Of a DNA stretch of 64,000 bases, positions 27,177 through 36,071 are shown piece after piece; position 1 is the stretch's first letter, and the number at the start of each line of letters is the position of its first letter. The stretch is taken from contig NZ_SRUU01000002.1 of the NCBI RefSeq assembly GCF_004791585.1, positions 62,001 through 126,000 on the forward strand, given 5' to 3'. The DNA comes from Mesorhizobium sp. M1C.F.Ca.ET.210.01.1.1 (lineage in GTDB: Bacteria > Pseudomonadota > Alphaproteobacteria > Rhizobiales > Rhizobiaceae). Under the pieces are notes generated by a model. That model did no database searches and was not told where the DNA came from. It saw only the letters and a list, made by a program, of their open reading frames with translations. The position numbers and the translations under genes were made by a program.

Positions 27177-27985
27177 TTCCTTGCTCCCACTTCGGAAACT
27201 TCGCCCGACTTGATCAACCGCACCGTGCCGCGCCGGCCGTTGCCGTTCACCAGATAGTCGGCCTCGCCCAGGCTTTTCTCATTCGCGTCCACGATCGGAC
27301 GCAGCGCCAGCGTCAGGCGGTCCGCCATCTGCTGCGCCACCGTAATGATCTCCGCCTGCTGCGGCGTCAGCTCCAGCGTCGCGGTCTGGCCGACCCTGGT
27401 CTTCTTGCCTTCCTCGTCCTCCTGGATGGTCTGGTCGATGGCCAGGACGCGGATATTCTTGAGGATGGTCTCGGTGTTGAAACCGGTGCCGCCGTTGCTG
27501 GCATCGGCGCGCCGGGTCATGATGACGTCGACGAAATCATTGGGCAGGATGAAGCCGCCTGCCGACGTGTCGGCCGATATGGCGGTCGCGACGGCGCGCA
27601 TGCCGGACGGCAGGATCGACGACATGAAGCTCTGCCCCTCGCCGACCAGCTTGGAGCGCCGCAACGGCTCGCCGGTATACATGGCCACGCGAGCCACCGA
27701 GCCCTTGAGCTTTTCGACTGCGTCCGGCTCGGCCGCACGGGTGATGAAATTGGCGTTGACGCCGCTGGCCGGCCATTGCTCCCAGCTGATGTTGTTGCCG
27801 AGCTGGCTGCCCATTGCGACGTCGCCGGAAAGCACCAGCACATCCTGCAGCGCGATCGCAGGCTGCTTAGGAGCGTTGACTACGACCTGGGGCGCCGGCG
27901 CCACCACCATGTTCTTTGCGACGTAACCGGCACCACCCGCCGCGGCTACGGCCACGCCCAGAATAATAAGTCGGGATGCTGGCAT
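27173..27985 (-). CDS. cpaB: Tad pilus assembly protein CpaB/RcpC
   Basis: This protein of about 270 residues has an N-terminal membrane anchor (RLIILGVAVAAAGGAGYVA) and an SAF-like domain (residues ~50-120) carrying VATAISADTSAGGFILPNDFVDVI. That pattern is typical of Flp pilus assembly protein CpaB/RcpC, a periplasmic partner of the secretin. The ATG at 27985 (MPASRLII) was chosen over GTG 28018 because it starts directly before the anchor. Its stop overlaps the cpaC start by four bases. Confidence 0.92.
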   Translation of the reverse strand: MPASRLIILGVAVAAAGGAGYVAKNMVVAPAPQVVVNAPKQPAIALQDVLVLSGDVAMGSQLGNNISWEQWPASGVNANFITRAAEPDAVEKLKGSVARVAMYTGEPLRRSKLVGEGQSFMSSILPSGMRAVATAISADTSAGGFILPNDFVDVIMTRRADASNGGTGFNTETILKNIRVLAIDQTIQEDEEGKKTRVGQTATLELTPQQAEIITVAQQMADRLTLALRPIVDANEKSLGEADYLVNGNGRRGTVRLIKSGEVSEVGARK

Positions 27986-28084
27986 TTCGTCCGAACCCTT
28001 CGCCTCAAGGCAAACCACCTCGCCAGGTCGGACTTTGCAGCTGCAATCGTCAAAACAAGGTTAATGCAATGCTTACGATCGTGA

Positions 28085-28099
28085 TTAATTTAAGGTTTA
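28085..28099. promoter_or_regulatory. CtrA-like site upstream of cpaB
   Basis: TTAA, seven bases, then TTTA: one mismatch to the CtrA consensus. It lies about 100 bp upstream of the cpaB start and after the cpaA terminator, where the promoter of the cpaBCDEF-tadBC operon should be. Confidence 0.4.
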
Positions 28100-28131
28100 C
28101 TCAAATTGGATGGAACCGCTTGCCGTTAACG

Positions 28132-28152
28132 AAAAAGGCGGCCGGGCCGCCT
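28132..28152 (-). terminator. Intrinsic terminator after cpaA
   Basis: Read on the minus strand, AGGCGGC and GCCGCCT surround a three-base loop and are followed by TTTTTC. It lies between the cpaA stop and the cpaB start, so cpaA is likely its own transcript. Confidence 0.7.
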
Positions 28153-28282
28153 CGACAAATCCCTCTCGCCAAACAACCAGCCAATGCATGCCGCCCACAG
28201 CGCGCGCGGCGGCTCTGGGAAACGACACGCACAAAAACAAGGCCTGAGCGCGCCGCCTGAATCCGTCTCGGCGCGACGCGAT

Positions 28283-28801
28283 TTATGCGGTGAGCCTGTC
28301 CAGCGCCCAGACCATCAGCGGAGTGTCCGGAAAGGTGATGAGCCCGCCGAGACCGAGCGCGACGCCATAAGGAATGCCTACGCTCTCATCGGCAAAATGG
28401 CGCAGAAAACGGTTGTGACCGGTGTAGACCGCGAATGGCGATTTCCGGTAGGCCAGAATGGCAACCGTCAGCAGGCCGCCGATCAACGTCGAGGTTACCA
28501 GGTAGCCGATAAGATTGATGTTGAGCCCCATCCATACCGCGGTCGCCGCCAGCAGCTTGGCATCGCCGCCGCCCATGCCGCCGAGCGCGAACAGGCCGAA
28601 CGTCACCGCCAGCACCAGGGCACCGGCGGCGAAATGCCCGCCATAGGTTGCCCAATCCATTCCGGTCAGCGGAGCCACAAGAGCGAACGTCGCCAGGAGC
28701 AGCACCGGCACGCGGTTGGCGATCGTCATCGACAAGACGTCCGAGATCGCCGCGAACAGCATGCAGAAAGGAAAGACGACGAAGATCACAGCTTCGAGCA
28801 T
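28283..28801 (-). CDS. cpaA: Prepilin peptidase CpaA (A24 family)
   Basis: This 172-residue membrane protease has about five membrane segments. The two catalytic aspartates of type IV prepilin peptidases are in FAAISDVLSM near residue 21 and GMGGGDAKLLAA near residue 78 (the GxGD-type motif). CpaA cleaves the leader of the Flp pilin, and probably of the TadE-type pseudopilins in this locus. It lacks the N-methylase domain of PilD, as expected for CpaA. It lies between the pilin gene and cpaB. Confidence 0.93.
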   Translation of the reverse strand: MLEAVIFVVFPFCMLFAAISDVLSMTIANRVPVLLLATFALVAPLTGMDWATYGGHFAAGALVLAVTFGLFALGGMGGGDAKLLAATAVWMGLNINLIGYLVTSTLIGGLLTVAILAYRKSPFAVYTGHNRFLRHFADESVGIPYGVALGLGGLITFPDTPLMVWALDRLTA

Positions 28802-28913
28802 GGGACAACACAGTGCCGTGAGGAAACTAACGCGCCCAGTCTAGGCATATGGCGTTAACGGTCGGTGAGTGTCGAGCGATCAAAATCGCGCGCAACCAGA
28901 TGCTGCAACGAAC

Positions 28914-28937
28914 AAGGGCCGCCTCAAGGCGGCCCTT
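28914..28937 (-). terminator. Terminator of the Flp pilin gene
   Basis: AAGGGCCGCC and GGCGGCCCTT flank a TCAA loop: a perfect 10-bp stem 38 bp after the pilin stop. On the minus strand TTGTTCGTT follows, a weak T-tract. Such a hairpin could allow pilin mRNA to accumulate apart from cpaA. Confidence 0.7.
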
Positions 28938-28974
28938 CTCGTCGAGAGCGACTTCGTCGCCACTCGATGTGTTA

Positions 28975-29148
28975 CTAGTTGGAGTTTTGGACCGCACTGG
29001 CAATCGCCTTGAACTTGTCGTTCAGGGCGGTGCCGAGCGAGCCAGCGCCGACCATGATGGCGAGCGCGATAAGCGCGGCGATCAGACCGTATTCGATTGC
29101 GGTCGCGCCGGATTCATCCTTCACGAAACGTGCGATGAGGTTAGACAT
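28975..29148 (-). CDS. flp: Flp family type IVb pilin
   Basis: This 57-residue protein, read directly from the minus strand, begins MSNLIARFVKDESG and continues ATAIEYGLIAALIALAI. The short leader ends in glycine, and mature position +5 is glutamate, as required for cleavage by CpaA. The hydrophobic helix follows at once and the polar C-terminus is short (QNSN). This is the major subunit of the tad pilus. AGGAG lies about eight bases before the ATG. A strong hairpin follows the gene. Confidence 0.95.
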   Translation of the reverse strand: MSNLIARFVKDESGATAIEYGLIAALIALAIMVGAGSLGTALNDKFKAIASAVQNSN

Positions 29149-29295
29149 TCGAGAGCTCCTACTCCACGTGTTACAGCACTTCCGTCAACTTCTCTTGCCG
29201 GTTGATCGGATGCTGCGAATCTAGGGAGAAGCCCTTTCAATCGGCTTAATAAATACCCTTACCGATTCCTTTCCCGGGACGAACCCTTTGCTTGG

Positions 29296-29310
29296 TTAAC
29301 CGTGCCCTAA
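29296..29310. promoter_or_regulatory. CtrA-like site upstream of flp
   Basis: TTAA, seven bases, then CTAA: one mismatch to the CtrA consensus, about 150 bp upstream of the pilin start. In Caulobacter the pilA promoter is CtrA-activated. Confidence 0.4.
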
Positions 29311-29440
29311 ACCTTCGGAAGCGGGTCGGCGGGCAGAGAAAAGGGCGGAGTCCCGGCGCACGCGCAACAATGCTAAAACAGCGCATGCTGGGGGCCGATG
29401 CGCCTTGGACGAACCAATCCTTATCGCGACAACTCGGCGT

Positions 29441-29455
29441 TTAACCGTTGGTTCA
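29441..29455. promoter_or_regulatory. CtrA-like site upstream of the orphan secretin N-domain gene
   Basis: TTAA, seven bases, then TTCA: one mismatch to the CtrA consensus, 51 bp before the ATG at 29506. Chance occurrence is possible. Confidence 0.3.
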
Positions 29456-29505
29456 CCAATCTCGTTCATGTTCCGTTGAACAGTCTGCCGCCCCGGAGCG
29501 CATCA

Positions 29506-29928
29506 ATGACCTTGTCGAGATCGCCATTTCCAGTCGCCGCGCTGCTGGCGGTTGCCGCTCTCGTTTTGCCGGCCAGGGCAGGCGCCGGCATCGAGGTCAC
29601 CATGAACCAGGCCAAGATCGTCAAACTGGCGCGCGCGGCCGACACGGTCGTCATCGGCAATCCGGCAATCGCGGACGCCGCCGTGCAGGACGCCTCGACG
29701 GTCGTTCTCACCGGCAAGGGCTTCGGCGTCACCAATCTGGTGGTGCTCGACTCGGACGGCAGCCCGATCATCGACGAGCAGGTGACGGTCGTGCGGCAAT
29801 CAGCGTCATCGGTGCGCATCTACAGGCGCGCCGAAGTCCAGACCATGTCCTGCACGCCCTATTGCGAGAGCTCGTACAAGAGCGAGGCCGAGAAAACGTC
29901 CGAAAGCGAAATGAACGCAGCCCGCTGA
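29506..29928 (+). CDS. Orphan pilus-assembly N-domain (CpaC N-terminal-like) periplasmic protein
   Basis: This 140-residue protein has a signal peptide ending in LPARAGA and a single T2SS-T3SS pilus N-domain (VTMNQAKIVKLARAADTVVIG, GVTNLVVLDSDG). The same domain opens the CpaC secretin, but here no secretin domain follows. The C-terminus carries two close cysteines (MSCTPYCESS) and then a charged tail, so a disulfide in the periplasm is possible. GGAG lies before ATG 29506. It probably assists the pilus channel; its role is not established. Confidence 0.82.
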   Translation: MTLSRSPFPVAALLAVAALVLPARAGAGIEVTMNQAKIVKLARAADTVVIGNPAIADAAVQDASTVVLTGKGFGVTNLVVLDSDGSPIIDEQVTVVRQSASSVRIYRRAEVQTMSCTPYCESSYKSEAEKTSESEMNAAR

Positions 29929-29946
29929 GGCGGCAAGCGCGCGACG

Positions 29947-29961
29947 TTAATGGCGGGTTAA
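29947..29961. promoter_or_regulatory. Perfect CtrA consensus site
   Basis: TTAATGGCGGGTTAA matches TTAA-N7-TTAA exactly. It lies 97 bp upstream of the ATG of the first TadE-like gene and 18 bp after the stop of the previous gene. This is the strongest of the CtrA-like sites in the tad locus. Confidence 0.6.
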
Positions 29962-30057
29962 GGCTCGCCTGGCGAATTTAACGCTCATCCAAACCGGACC
30001 TCAATGGGTCTTCACTATGTTGCCGCCGGCATTGCAGGGGAACGGCAGGAACGGGAC

Positions 30058-30663
30058 ATGGGCAACGATCGGGCACCCGAGGGTGGGATGGACAGCAAGG
30101 GACCGGCAAAGCCCCGCCCCGGCTTCTTCAGCGACAGGCGCGGCAGCACGGCGTTGGAATTCGCGATGCTGGCCATGCCGTTCGCCCTGCTCGTCTTCGC
30201 CATCCTCGAAAGCTGCATCTCATTCGCCGGCCAGGAAGTGATGGCCAACGCCACCGATGATATCGCCCGGCAGTTGCGGACAGGACAGCTCAAGAAGGCA
30301 ACCGTCACCGACGCCTCGATCAAGAAGCTGATCTGCGACAAGCTGGCGGTCATGGTCACCACGAATTGCCCTGGGTCCGGGTCAAGCGCGTCACTGCTGG
30401 TGGACCTGCGCGAATATCCGACCTTCGCCGACGCCGCCGCGGCGGGCTTCAAGATCCAGAACGGCGAGATCGTGCTGACAGGCACGACCTCGACAAGTTT
30501 CACGGTGTCTCCCGGACTGGCGGAATCGAGAAACATGCTGCGGGTCTTCTACAAATGGCCGGTCATAACCGATTTCCTGGCCAAGCAGATGGCCAATCTG
30601 AAAGACGGCAAGACGCTGCACTTCGCATCCGTGACCTGGCAGAACGAACCATTTGACGACTGA
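30058..30663 (+). CDS. TadE/TadG family pseudopilin, first copy
   Basis: This protein of about 201 residues has a short basic N-terminus followed by RRGSTALEFAMLAMPFALLVFAILE near residue 30. That is a pseudopilin-like segment with glycine before the cleavage point and glutamate at +5. The rest is predicted periplasmic, with two cysteines (LICDK, TNCPG). TadE-type proteins are minor pilins or assembly factors in Tad systems. ATG 30058 (MGNDRAP) with GGAACGGGA upstream was preferred; the frame is open to ATG 30004. Confidence 0.83.
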   Translation: MGNDRAPEGGMDSKGPAKPRPGFFSDRRGSTALEFAMLAMPFALLVFAILESCISFAGQEVMANATDDIARQLRTGQLKKATVTDASIKKLICDKLAVMVTTNCPGSGSSASLLVDLREYPTFADAAAAGFKIQNGEIVLTGTTSTSFTVSPGLAESRNMLRVFYKWPVITDFLAKQMANLKDGKTLHFASVTWQNEPFDD

Positions 30664-30687
30664 GATAAGGCGGCGTTGGGGTAAGAC

Positions 30688-31299
30688 ATGCACGGTGCGG
30701 GGGCACACAGGGGAATTTCGGCCATTGCGACGCGGTTTTGCCGCGATCGCCGGGGCGTCGCGGCAATCGAGTTCGCATTCATCGTGCCGGCGCTGCTCAT
30801 CATGTACTTCATCACGATGGAAGCCTCGCAGGCGATCGAGACCAGCAAGAAGGTCAGCCGCATCGGCAGCATGGTGGCGGATCTCGTCACGCAGCAGACG
30901 AGCGTCAAGAAAGCCGATCTCGACGCGATCATGAAGATCGGCACCTCGACGCTGCAGCCCTACAACCGCTCTACGCCGACGATCATCATTACCGGGATCC
31001 AGATCACCGACGAGGCTTCGCCCAAGGTGAAGGTGGCATGGTCGCGCAAGCTTGTGGGCACCACCTACAGCGCCGATGCGGCTAAGGACAGCATCACAAC
31101 GATTCCGGCAACACTGAACATACGCAACACCTTCCTGGTGCGCGTAGAAAGCGACCTCGGCTACAAGCCGATCATCACCTGGTCCGCCGACGGGTCGAAG
31201 ACGCTTGGACTGACCTCGGCCTTCAACAACATATCGATGGGCGAAACCTACTATCTGAGGCCGCGCCGCGGCCCATCGGTCCCCTGCAGCGACTGCTGA
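30688..31299 (+). CDS. TadE/TadG family pseudopilin, second copy
   Basis: This 203-residue protein has a basic lead and the segment DRRGVAAIEFAFIVPALLIMY near residue 23, again with glycine and glutamate at +5 in the pseudopilin pattern. A periplasmic domain follows (LVTQQTSVKKADLDAIM, TIIITGIQITDE) and ends in SVPCSDC. It starts 24 bases after the first TadE-like gene, so the two are likely one transcript. The CtrA site at 29947 should serve both. Confidence 0.83.
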   Translation: MHGAGAHRGISAIATRFCRDRRGVAAIEFAFIVPALLIMYFITMEASQAIETSKKVSRIGSMVADLVTQQTSVKKADLDAIMKIGTSTLQPYNRSTPTIIITGIQITDEASPKVKVAWSRKLVGTTYSADAAKDSITTIPATLNIRNTFLVRVESDLGYKPIITWSADGSKTLGLTSAFNNISMGETYYLRPRRGPSVPCSDC

Positions 31300-31304
31300 A
31301 AAGA

Positions 31305-32240
31305 CTATTCCTGGCCGCCCGCTTCTCGCCGCACGATGGCCAGCGCCGTTGCGTAGTCTTTCGGCACGGCCAGCTCGAACCCGCCGGAATGCGTCGATTC
31401 CAGAAGGTCGTAGACGTCGGGGGTCTGCGACTTGAGATTGGTCAAAAAAACGCCCAGCCGGCGCTTCGCTTCGCCGTCGAGATCGCTGCGCACGGCATGA
31501 GGGCCGTATCGCAGCGGGGCCGAGGTCCATAGCACCCGAAGCGATGTCTTCGGAACACCGGCGACCTCAAGCCGCATGATCGTGCCGCCCGTACCGGTGG
31601 GCTGGCCGTCGACTCCAACAGGCTCCCAGCCGAACAGGCCGTCGGCCTCGCCGTCGCCGAGCATCGTTTCGGCCGCGGTGGCCGAAGGCGCGCGCGTCAG
31701 GAAAGATGAATCCTCAGCGATCTTTACGCCTTCGCCGGCCAGGCCGGCCAGCGGCAGCAGAGACCCGCCGACATTGTCAACGGGCGCGATCGCGATCCGA
31801 TGCCCGGCCAGCGTGGCGAGATCCGGCACTTTGCCGTCGCGCGTCACCAGTACGGAACGGATGCCGACCGCCCCATCGCTATCGACCGGCGCGACCAGCG
31901 GCTCGACACAGCCGCAGCGCTCCGAAGCCGTGGCATAAGCGAGCGCCGAATAGACCGCGTACTGGACGCGGCCGCTTGCCTGCGCCTCGATCAACGCAGC
32001 GTAGTCGCGGGCAACCACGAACTCGACCTTCATGCCGAGGGCGTTGGCATAGGCGTCCGTTAAGCGTGCCAAGCCAGGAACCGCGTTGCCGCCTCCGGGC
32101 TCGGCGACGATGCCGATGCGAAACGTGCCGATGTCGTCGCGCCAGTCGGCGCGCGCCGACGGAGCCACGCAAAGCACGGCGAGCGCCGCCGCGCACGTCC
32201 TCAAAGACCGGCCTGCCGCGGATCTTCCGTCCTTGCCCAT
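31305..32240 (-). CDS. PhnD-type ABC substrate-binding protein
   Basis: This 311-residue protein has a signal peptide (LRTCAAALAVLCVAPSARA) and a periplasmic binding fold of the phosphate/phosphite/phosphonate type. FRIGIVAEPGGGNAVPGLARLTDAY comes near residue 35 and LAGHRIAIAPVDNVGGSLLPLAGL near 150. No permease or ATPase gene is beside it, so it is an orphan component and its ligand is unknown. The ATG at 32240 was chosen because the signal peptide follows; the frame is open to 32417. It converges with the second TadE-like gene, leaving five bases between stops. Confidence 0.82.
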   Translation of the reverse strand: MGKDGRSAAGRSLRTCAAALAVLCVAPSARADWRDDIGTFRIGIVAEPGGGNAVPGLARLTDAYANALGMKVEFVVARDYAALIEAQASGRVQYAVYSALAYATASERCGCVEPLVAPVDSDGAVGIRSVLVTRDGKVPDLATLAGHRIAIAPVDNVGGSLLPLAGLAGEGVKIAEDSSFLTRAPSATAAETMLGDGEADGLFGWEPVGVDGQPTGTGGTIMRLEVAGVPKTSLRVLWTSAPLRYGPHAVRSDLDGEAKRRLGVFLTNLKSQTPDVYDLLESTHSGGFELAVPKDYATALAIVRREAGGQE

Positions 32241-32376
32241 CCCTTGCCGCACTCCCGCCGATGCTGCGCCCGATCGCACGAATATGGCGCCTCGCCGTTG
32301 CGGTTTGGTTTCCGATTTGCCAACGCCACCGCGGAACGTTATGTCTGGCTGCCTAGACAGGCAATGACGGCACTCT

Positions 32377-33624
32377 ATGGCGCGGGCTTTCCTATTCGTT
32401 CTCGATTCCTTCGGCATCGGCGGAGCGGCCGATGCCGAACGCTACGGCGATACTGGCGCCGACACGTTCGGACACATCGTGCAGGCCTGCGCCGACGGCC
32501 GCGCGGATCGCAAAGGCTTGCGGCAGGGCCCGCTCGCCGTGCCCAACATGGCCTCGCTCGGGCTTGCCCGCGCGGCACGGACGGCAACCGGCCTGACGCT
32601 CGACGTCGAAATGCCCCTGCTTGCCGGATCCTTCCACGGCGCGGCCCAGGAGGTCTCGAGCGGCAAGGACACGCCGTCGGGACATTGGGAGATCGCCGGC
32701 CTGCCCGTGCTTTTCGACTGGGGCTACTTTCCCGACACCGTGCCGGCCTTCCCGGCCGAGCTGACCGACGCGATCATCCGCGACGGCAAGGTGCCGGGCA
32801 TCCTCGGCAATTGTCATGCGCCCGGAACCGAGATCATCGAGCGTTTCGGCGAGGAGCACATCCGCACCGGCAAGCCGATCTGTTACACCTCGGTGGACTC
32901 TGTATTGCAGATCGCCGCGCACGAAACGCATTTTGGCCTCGAAAGACTGTATGAGCTCTGCCGGACGGTGCGCCGGCTGGTCGATCCGCTGAAGATCGGA
33001 CGGGTGATCGCGAGGCCCTTCGTGGGCGAGACAAAAGCCACCTTCCAGCGCACCCACAACCGTCGCGACTATGCCGTGCCGCCGCCGGAGCCGACACTGC
33101 TCGACCGGCTGACGGGGCGCGGCAGCAAGGTCATCGCCGTCGGCAAGATCGGCGACATCTTTGCCCATCGCGGTATCTCGCAGGTGCGCAAGGCGGGCGG
33201 TAACATGGCGATGTTCGACGAGGCGCTGGGCGCCATGGACGATGCCAGCGAAGGCGATCTGGTGTTTGCCAATTTCGTCGACTTCGACACCGAGTTCGGC
33301 CATCGGCGCGACGTCGCCGGTTATGCCGGAGCGCTCGAGGCCTTCGACCGCCGGCTGCCGGAAGCGCTGTCGCGGATCAGGCCGGGCGACCTGCTCATCC
33401 TCACCGCCGACCATGGCAACGATCCGACCTGGCGCGGGACCGACCATACGCGCGAACGCGTTCCAGTGATCGGCATCGGCCCGGGACTGAAAGGCGGCGA
33501 CATCGGGCTCAGGCCGACCTTCGCCGATATCGGCGAGACTGTCTCCGATCATCTTGGCCTCGCGCCCGGCCGCCACGGAACATCCTTCCTGACCACGATC
33601 GGCGGCCATGCCGGAACTGCCTGA
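32377..33624 (+). CDS. deoB: Phosphopentomutase
   Basis: This 415-residue alkaline-phosphatase-fold enzyme begins [16 protein letters not shown], with the first metal aspartate in LDSFG. It carries [11 protein letters not shown] (catalytic threonine region, near residue 97), and [19 protein letters not shown] near residue 340 as the second metal site. It interconverts ribose/deoxyribose 1- and 5-phosphates in nucleoside salvage. The length is normal for DeoB. It overlaps mutM by 17 bases. Confidence 0.95.
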   Translation: MARAFLFVLDSFGIGGAADAERYGDTGADTFGHIVQACADGRADRKGLRQGPLAVPNMASLGLARAARTATGLTLDVEMPLLAGSFHGAAQEVSSGKDTPSGHWEIAGLPVLFDWGYFPDTVPAFPAELTDAIIRDGKVPGILGNCHAPGTEIIERFGEEHIRTGKPICYTSVDSVLQIAAHETHFGLERLYELCRTVRRLVDPLKIGRVIARPFVGETKATFQRTHNRRDYAVPPPEPTLLDRLTGRGSKVIAVGKIGDIFAHRGISQVRKAGGNMAMFDEALGAMDDASEGDLVFANFVDFDTEFGHRRDVAGYAGALEAFDRRLPEALSRIRPGDLLILTADHGNDPTWRGTDHTRERVPVIGIGPGLKGGDIGLRPTFADIGETVSDHLGLAPGRHGTSFLTTIGGHAGTA

Positions 33625-34498
33625 AGTCGAGACGGTGAGGCGCGGGCTGCAGCCGGTTCTGGAAGGGGCGCGGCTAGTCAACGTCGAGGCGCGCAGGCCC
33701 GACCTTCGCTTTCCCTTTCCCGAACGCTTCTCCGAGCGGCTTACCGGCAAGACCGTGACGGCGCTCGGCAGGCGCGCCAAATATCTGACGATGCACATCG
33801 AGGGCGGTCCGGTGCTGATCTGCCATCTCGGCATGTCGGGATCGTTCCGCGTCGAAGCCGCCGGGAACAGCGACACGCCCGGCGCCTTCCATCACGAGCG
33901 CTCGAAGAGCGCCGCGCACGACCACGTCGTGTTCGATGTCGCTTCGCCCAAGGGTAAACGATCCCGCGTCATTTTCAACGATCCGCGCCGTTTCGGCTTC
34001 ATGCTGTTTGCCGAAGGAGCGCCGGACACGCATCCGATGCTGGCGGGGCTGGGCATCGAGCCTACCGGCAACGCGCTCGACGGCCCCCTGCTCGCCACCC
34101 TGCTCGAGGGCCGCAGATCGCCGCTCAAGGCGGCGCTGCTCGACCAGCGGCTGATCGCCGGGCTCGGCAATATATACGTCTCGGAGGCGCTGTGGCGCGC
34201 CGGCCTGTCGCCGCTGCGCGAAGCCCGCACCATCGCCGGCTCCGGCAAGAAGGCGAAAGAGCAATGCGAACGCCTGGCCGCGGCGATCCGCTCGGTCATC
34301 GCCGACGCGATCGCCGCCGGCGGATCCTCGCTGCGCGACTATGTCCAGGCAGACGGATCGCTCGGCTACTTCCAGCATTCCTTCGCGGTCTACGATCGCG
34401 AAGGCGAGCCATGTCCGAAACCTGGCTGCGGCGGCCACATCGAGCGCATCGTGCAGAGCGGTCGCTCGACCTTCTATTGCCGGACCTGTCAGCGGTGA
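33608..34498 (+). CDS. mutM: Formamidopyrimidine-DNA glycosylase
   Basis: This 296-residue DNA repair enzyme begins [14 protein letters not shown], giving the catalytic proline-2 and glutamate-3. RRAKYLTMH near residue 57 has the conserved lysine, and [17 protein letters not shown] lies near 178. A C-terminal zinc finger has C-x4-C and C-x2-C pairs (CPKPGC, YCRTC). It removes oxidised purines such as 8-oxoguanine. The start lies inside the end of deoB; the 17-base overlap suggests one transcript. Confidence 0.96.
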   Translation: MPELPEVETVRRGLQPVLEGARLVNVEARRPDLRFPFPERFSERLTGKTVTALGRRAKYLTMHIEGGPVLICHLGMSGSFRVEAAGNSDTPGAFHHERSKSAAHDHVVFDVASPKGKRSRVIFNDPRRFGFMLFAEGAPDTHPMLAGLGIEPTGNALDGPLLATLLEGRRSPLKAALLDQRLIAGLGNIYVSEALWRAGLSPLREARTIAGSGKKAKEQCERLAAAIRSVIADAIAAGGSSLRDYVQADGSLGYFQHSFAVYDREGEPCPKPGCGGHIERIVQSGRSTFYCRTCQR

Positions 34499-34539
34499 GC
34501 TAGACCAGTCTCCCCAATCGAAGCGAGGAGACGATGCCC

Positions 34540-35313
34540 ATGACCTACGAAACCATTCTCGTGGAGACGCGGGGCAAGGTCGGGCTGATCACGCTGAACC
34601 GGCCCAAGGCGCTCAATGCCCTGAATTCGCAGGTGCTGACGGAGATCGTGGCCGCTGTGAACGCGTTCGGCGCCGATGCCGGTATCGGCGCGCTGGTCCT
34701 CACAGGCTCGGAAAAGGCCTTCGCGGCCGGCGCCGACATCAAGGAGATGCAGGCAATCTCCTTCGCCGACGCCTACGGCCAGGACTTCTTCGTCGGCTGG
34801 GAGGAACTCACACGCGCGCGCAAGCCGATCATCGCGGCGGTCGCCGGCTATGCGCTCGGCGGCGGCTGCGAGTTGGCCATGATGTGCGATTTCATCATCG
34901 CCGCCGACAATGCGAAATTCGGTCAGCCCGAGATCACGCTCGGCGTCATGCCGGGCATGGGCGGATCGCAGCGGCTGACCCGCTTCGTCGGCAAGTCGAA
35001 GGCGATGGACATGTGTCTGACCGGGCGGATGATGGATGCTGCCGAAGCCGAGCGCTGCGGGCTGGTGTCGCGGGTGGTGCCGGCTGCCGATCTGGTCGAG
35101 GAAGCGCTGAAGGCGGCTGCGAAGATCGCCGAGTTTTCGCTGCCATCGGTGATGATGACCAAGGAAGCCGTCAACCGGGCCTATGAGACGACGCTTGCCG
35201 AGGGGTTGCGCTTCGAGCGCCGCCTGTTCCATTCGCTGTTTGCGCTCGACGACCAGAAGGAAGGCATGGCCGCCTTCGTCGAGAAGCGGAAGCCGAATTT
35301 CACCAACCGCTAA
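34540..35313 (+). CDS. Enoyl-CoA hydratase
   Basis: This 257-residue crotonase-fold enzyme has the oxyanion-hole segments [11 protein letters not shown] near residue 65 and [15 protein letters not shown] near 107. The two catalytic glutamates lie in GGGCELA and [16 protein letters not shown]. These are the features of short-chain (mitochondrial-type) enoyl-CoA hydratases of fatty-acid beta-oxidation. AGGAG precedes; ATG 34534 two codons earlier is also possible. Confidence 0.93.
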   Translation: MTYETILVETRGKVGLITLNRPKALNALNSQVLTEIVAAVNAFGADAGIGALVLTGSEKAFAAGADIKEMQAISFADAYGQDFFVGWEELTRARKPIIAAVAGYALGGGCELAMMCDFIIAADNAKFGQPEITLGVMPGMGGSQRLTRFVGKSKAMDMCLTGRMMDAAEAERCGLVSRVVPAADLVEEALKAAAKIAEFSLPSVMMTKEAVNRAYETTLAEGLRFERRLFHSLFALDDQKEGMAAFVEKRKPNFTNR

Positions 35314-35439
35314 GCTATGTCGCCGCAAAACGTGCCGCGATTTGGAAAAAAGGCGGCATGCATCGAGACGACGACTTGGGGCGGGTCGTCCGTTTCGGCG
35401 CGGCGCAGCTTCAAGCCCCAAAAAGACCGCGAAGCAGCG

Positions 35440-35468
35440 TTGACGCGCCGGAAAAGCTGAACTATAAG
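35440..35468 (+). promoter_or_regulatory. Strong vegetative promoter of rpsT
   Basis: TTGACG at 35440-35445 and TATAAG at 35463-35468 are separated by exactly 17 bases, close to the housekeeping sigma consensus. It lies about 90 bp before the rpsT start. Confidence 0.8.
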
Positions 35469-35560
35469 CCGCACCAACCGAGGCGGCCCCGTGGCTGCCC
35501 GTTTGTTTTTTGCGCCCTGCGGCACCCCGCTGGCGCCCACCAGATCAGAAGAGAGGCATC

Positions 35561-35827
35561 ATGGCCAATACGTCCTCGGCCAAAAAGGCAACGCGCAAGA
35601 TCGCCCGCCGCGCAGCGGTCAACAAGAACCGCCGGTCGCGCGTCCGCACCTATGTCCGTAAGGTCGAAGAGGCGCTCGCCGCCGGCGACAAGGCTGCTGC
35701 GCTGGAAGCATTCAAGGCGGCGGAGCCGGAATTGATGCGCGCCGCAACCAAGGGTGTCATCCACAAGAACACAGCCTCCCGCAAGGTTTCGCGGCTGGCC
35801 CAGCGGGTCAAGGTGCTGTCGGCCTGA
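35561..35827 (+). CDS. rpsT: 30S ribosomal protein S20
   Basis: This 88-residue basic protein begins [26 protein letters not shown], the classic S20 opening; it binds 16S rRNA early in 30S assembly. The frame is open upstream, but ATG 35561 with GAGAGG before it matches the family start. It is a single-gene unit between a strong promoter and a strong terminator. Confidence 0.97.
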   Translation: MANTSSAKKATRKIARRAAVNKNRRSRVRTYVRKVEEALAAGDKAAALEAFKAAEPELMRAATKGVIHKNTASRKVSRLAQRVKVLSA

Positions 35828-35857
35828 CCGACTTCCATTTAGAATCACTATCCTTGG

Positions 35858-35884
35858 ACCCGGCCGCACAGGCCGGGTTTTTTC
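35858..35884 (+). terminator. Intrinsic terminator of rpsT
   Basis: ACCCGGCC and GGCCGGGT enclose the loop GCACA and are followed by TTTTTTC, 30 bp after the rpsT stop. Confidence 0.9.
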
Positions 35885-36062
35885 GTTTGCCGGCAAGTAC
35901 TTAAAAAGAACGCTCGCGCAACGGCGTTCGGTCCGAATTTCAAAGTTGCGATTGTTTTGCCGGCATATACATAATTGGTGATGTAGTTGCTCGCCGGATG
36001 CGGGCATGGCCGCAGGTTAGCCTGTCACAAATTCATTTTATTTTTCAATAACTTATGGATGG

Positions 36063-36071
36063 TCATCCACA
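36063..36071 (+). promoter_or_regulatory. Candidate DnaA box 1
   Basis: TCATCCACA differs by one base from TTATCCACA. It sits next to an AT-rich run (CATTTTATTTTTCAATAACT) about 600 bp upstream of dnaA. Confidence 0.4.

Larger units (their letters stand above)
29149..29505. other. 357-bp divergent regulatory region of the pilin gene
   Basis: No gene is seen here. It holds the promoter of flp (minus) and of the orphan secretin N-domain gene (plus). CtrA-like sites with one mismatch lie at 29296-29310 (TTAA-N7-CTAA) and 29441-29455 (TTAA-N7-TTCA). The frame of the plus-strand gene is open back to 29398, but those residues look non-coding. Confidence 0.5.
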
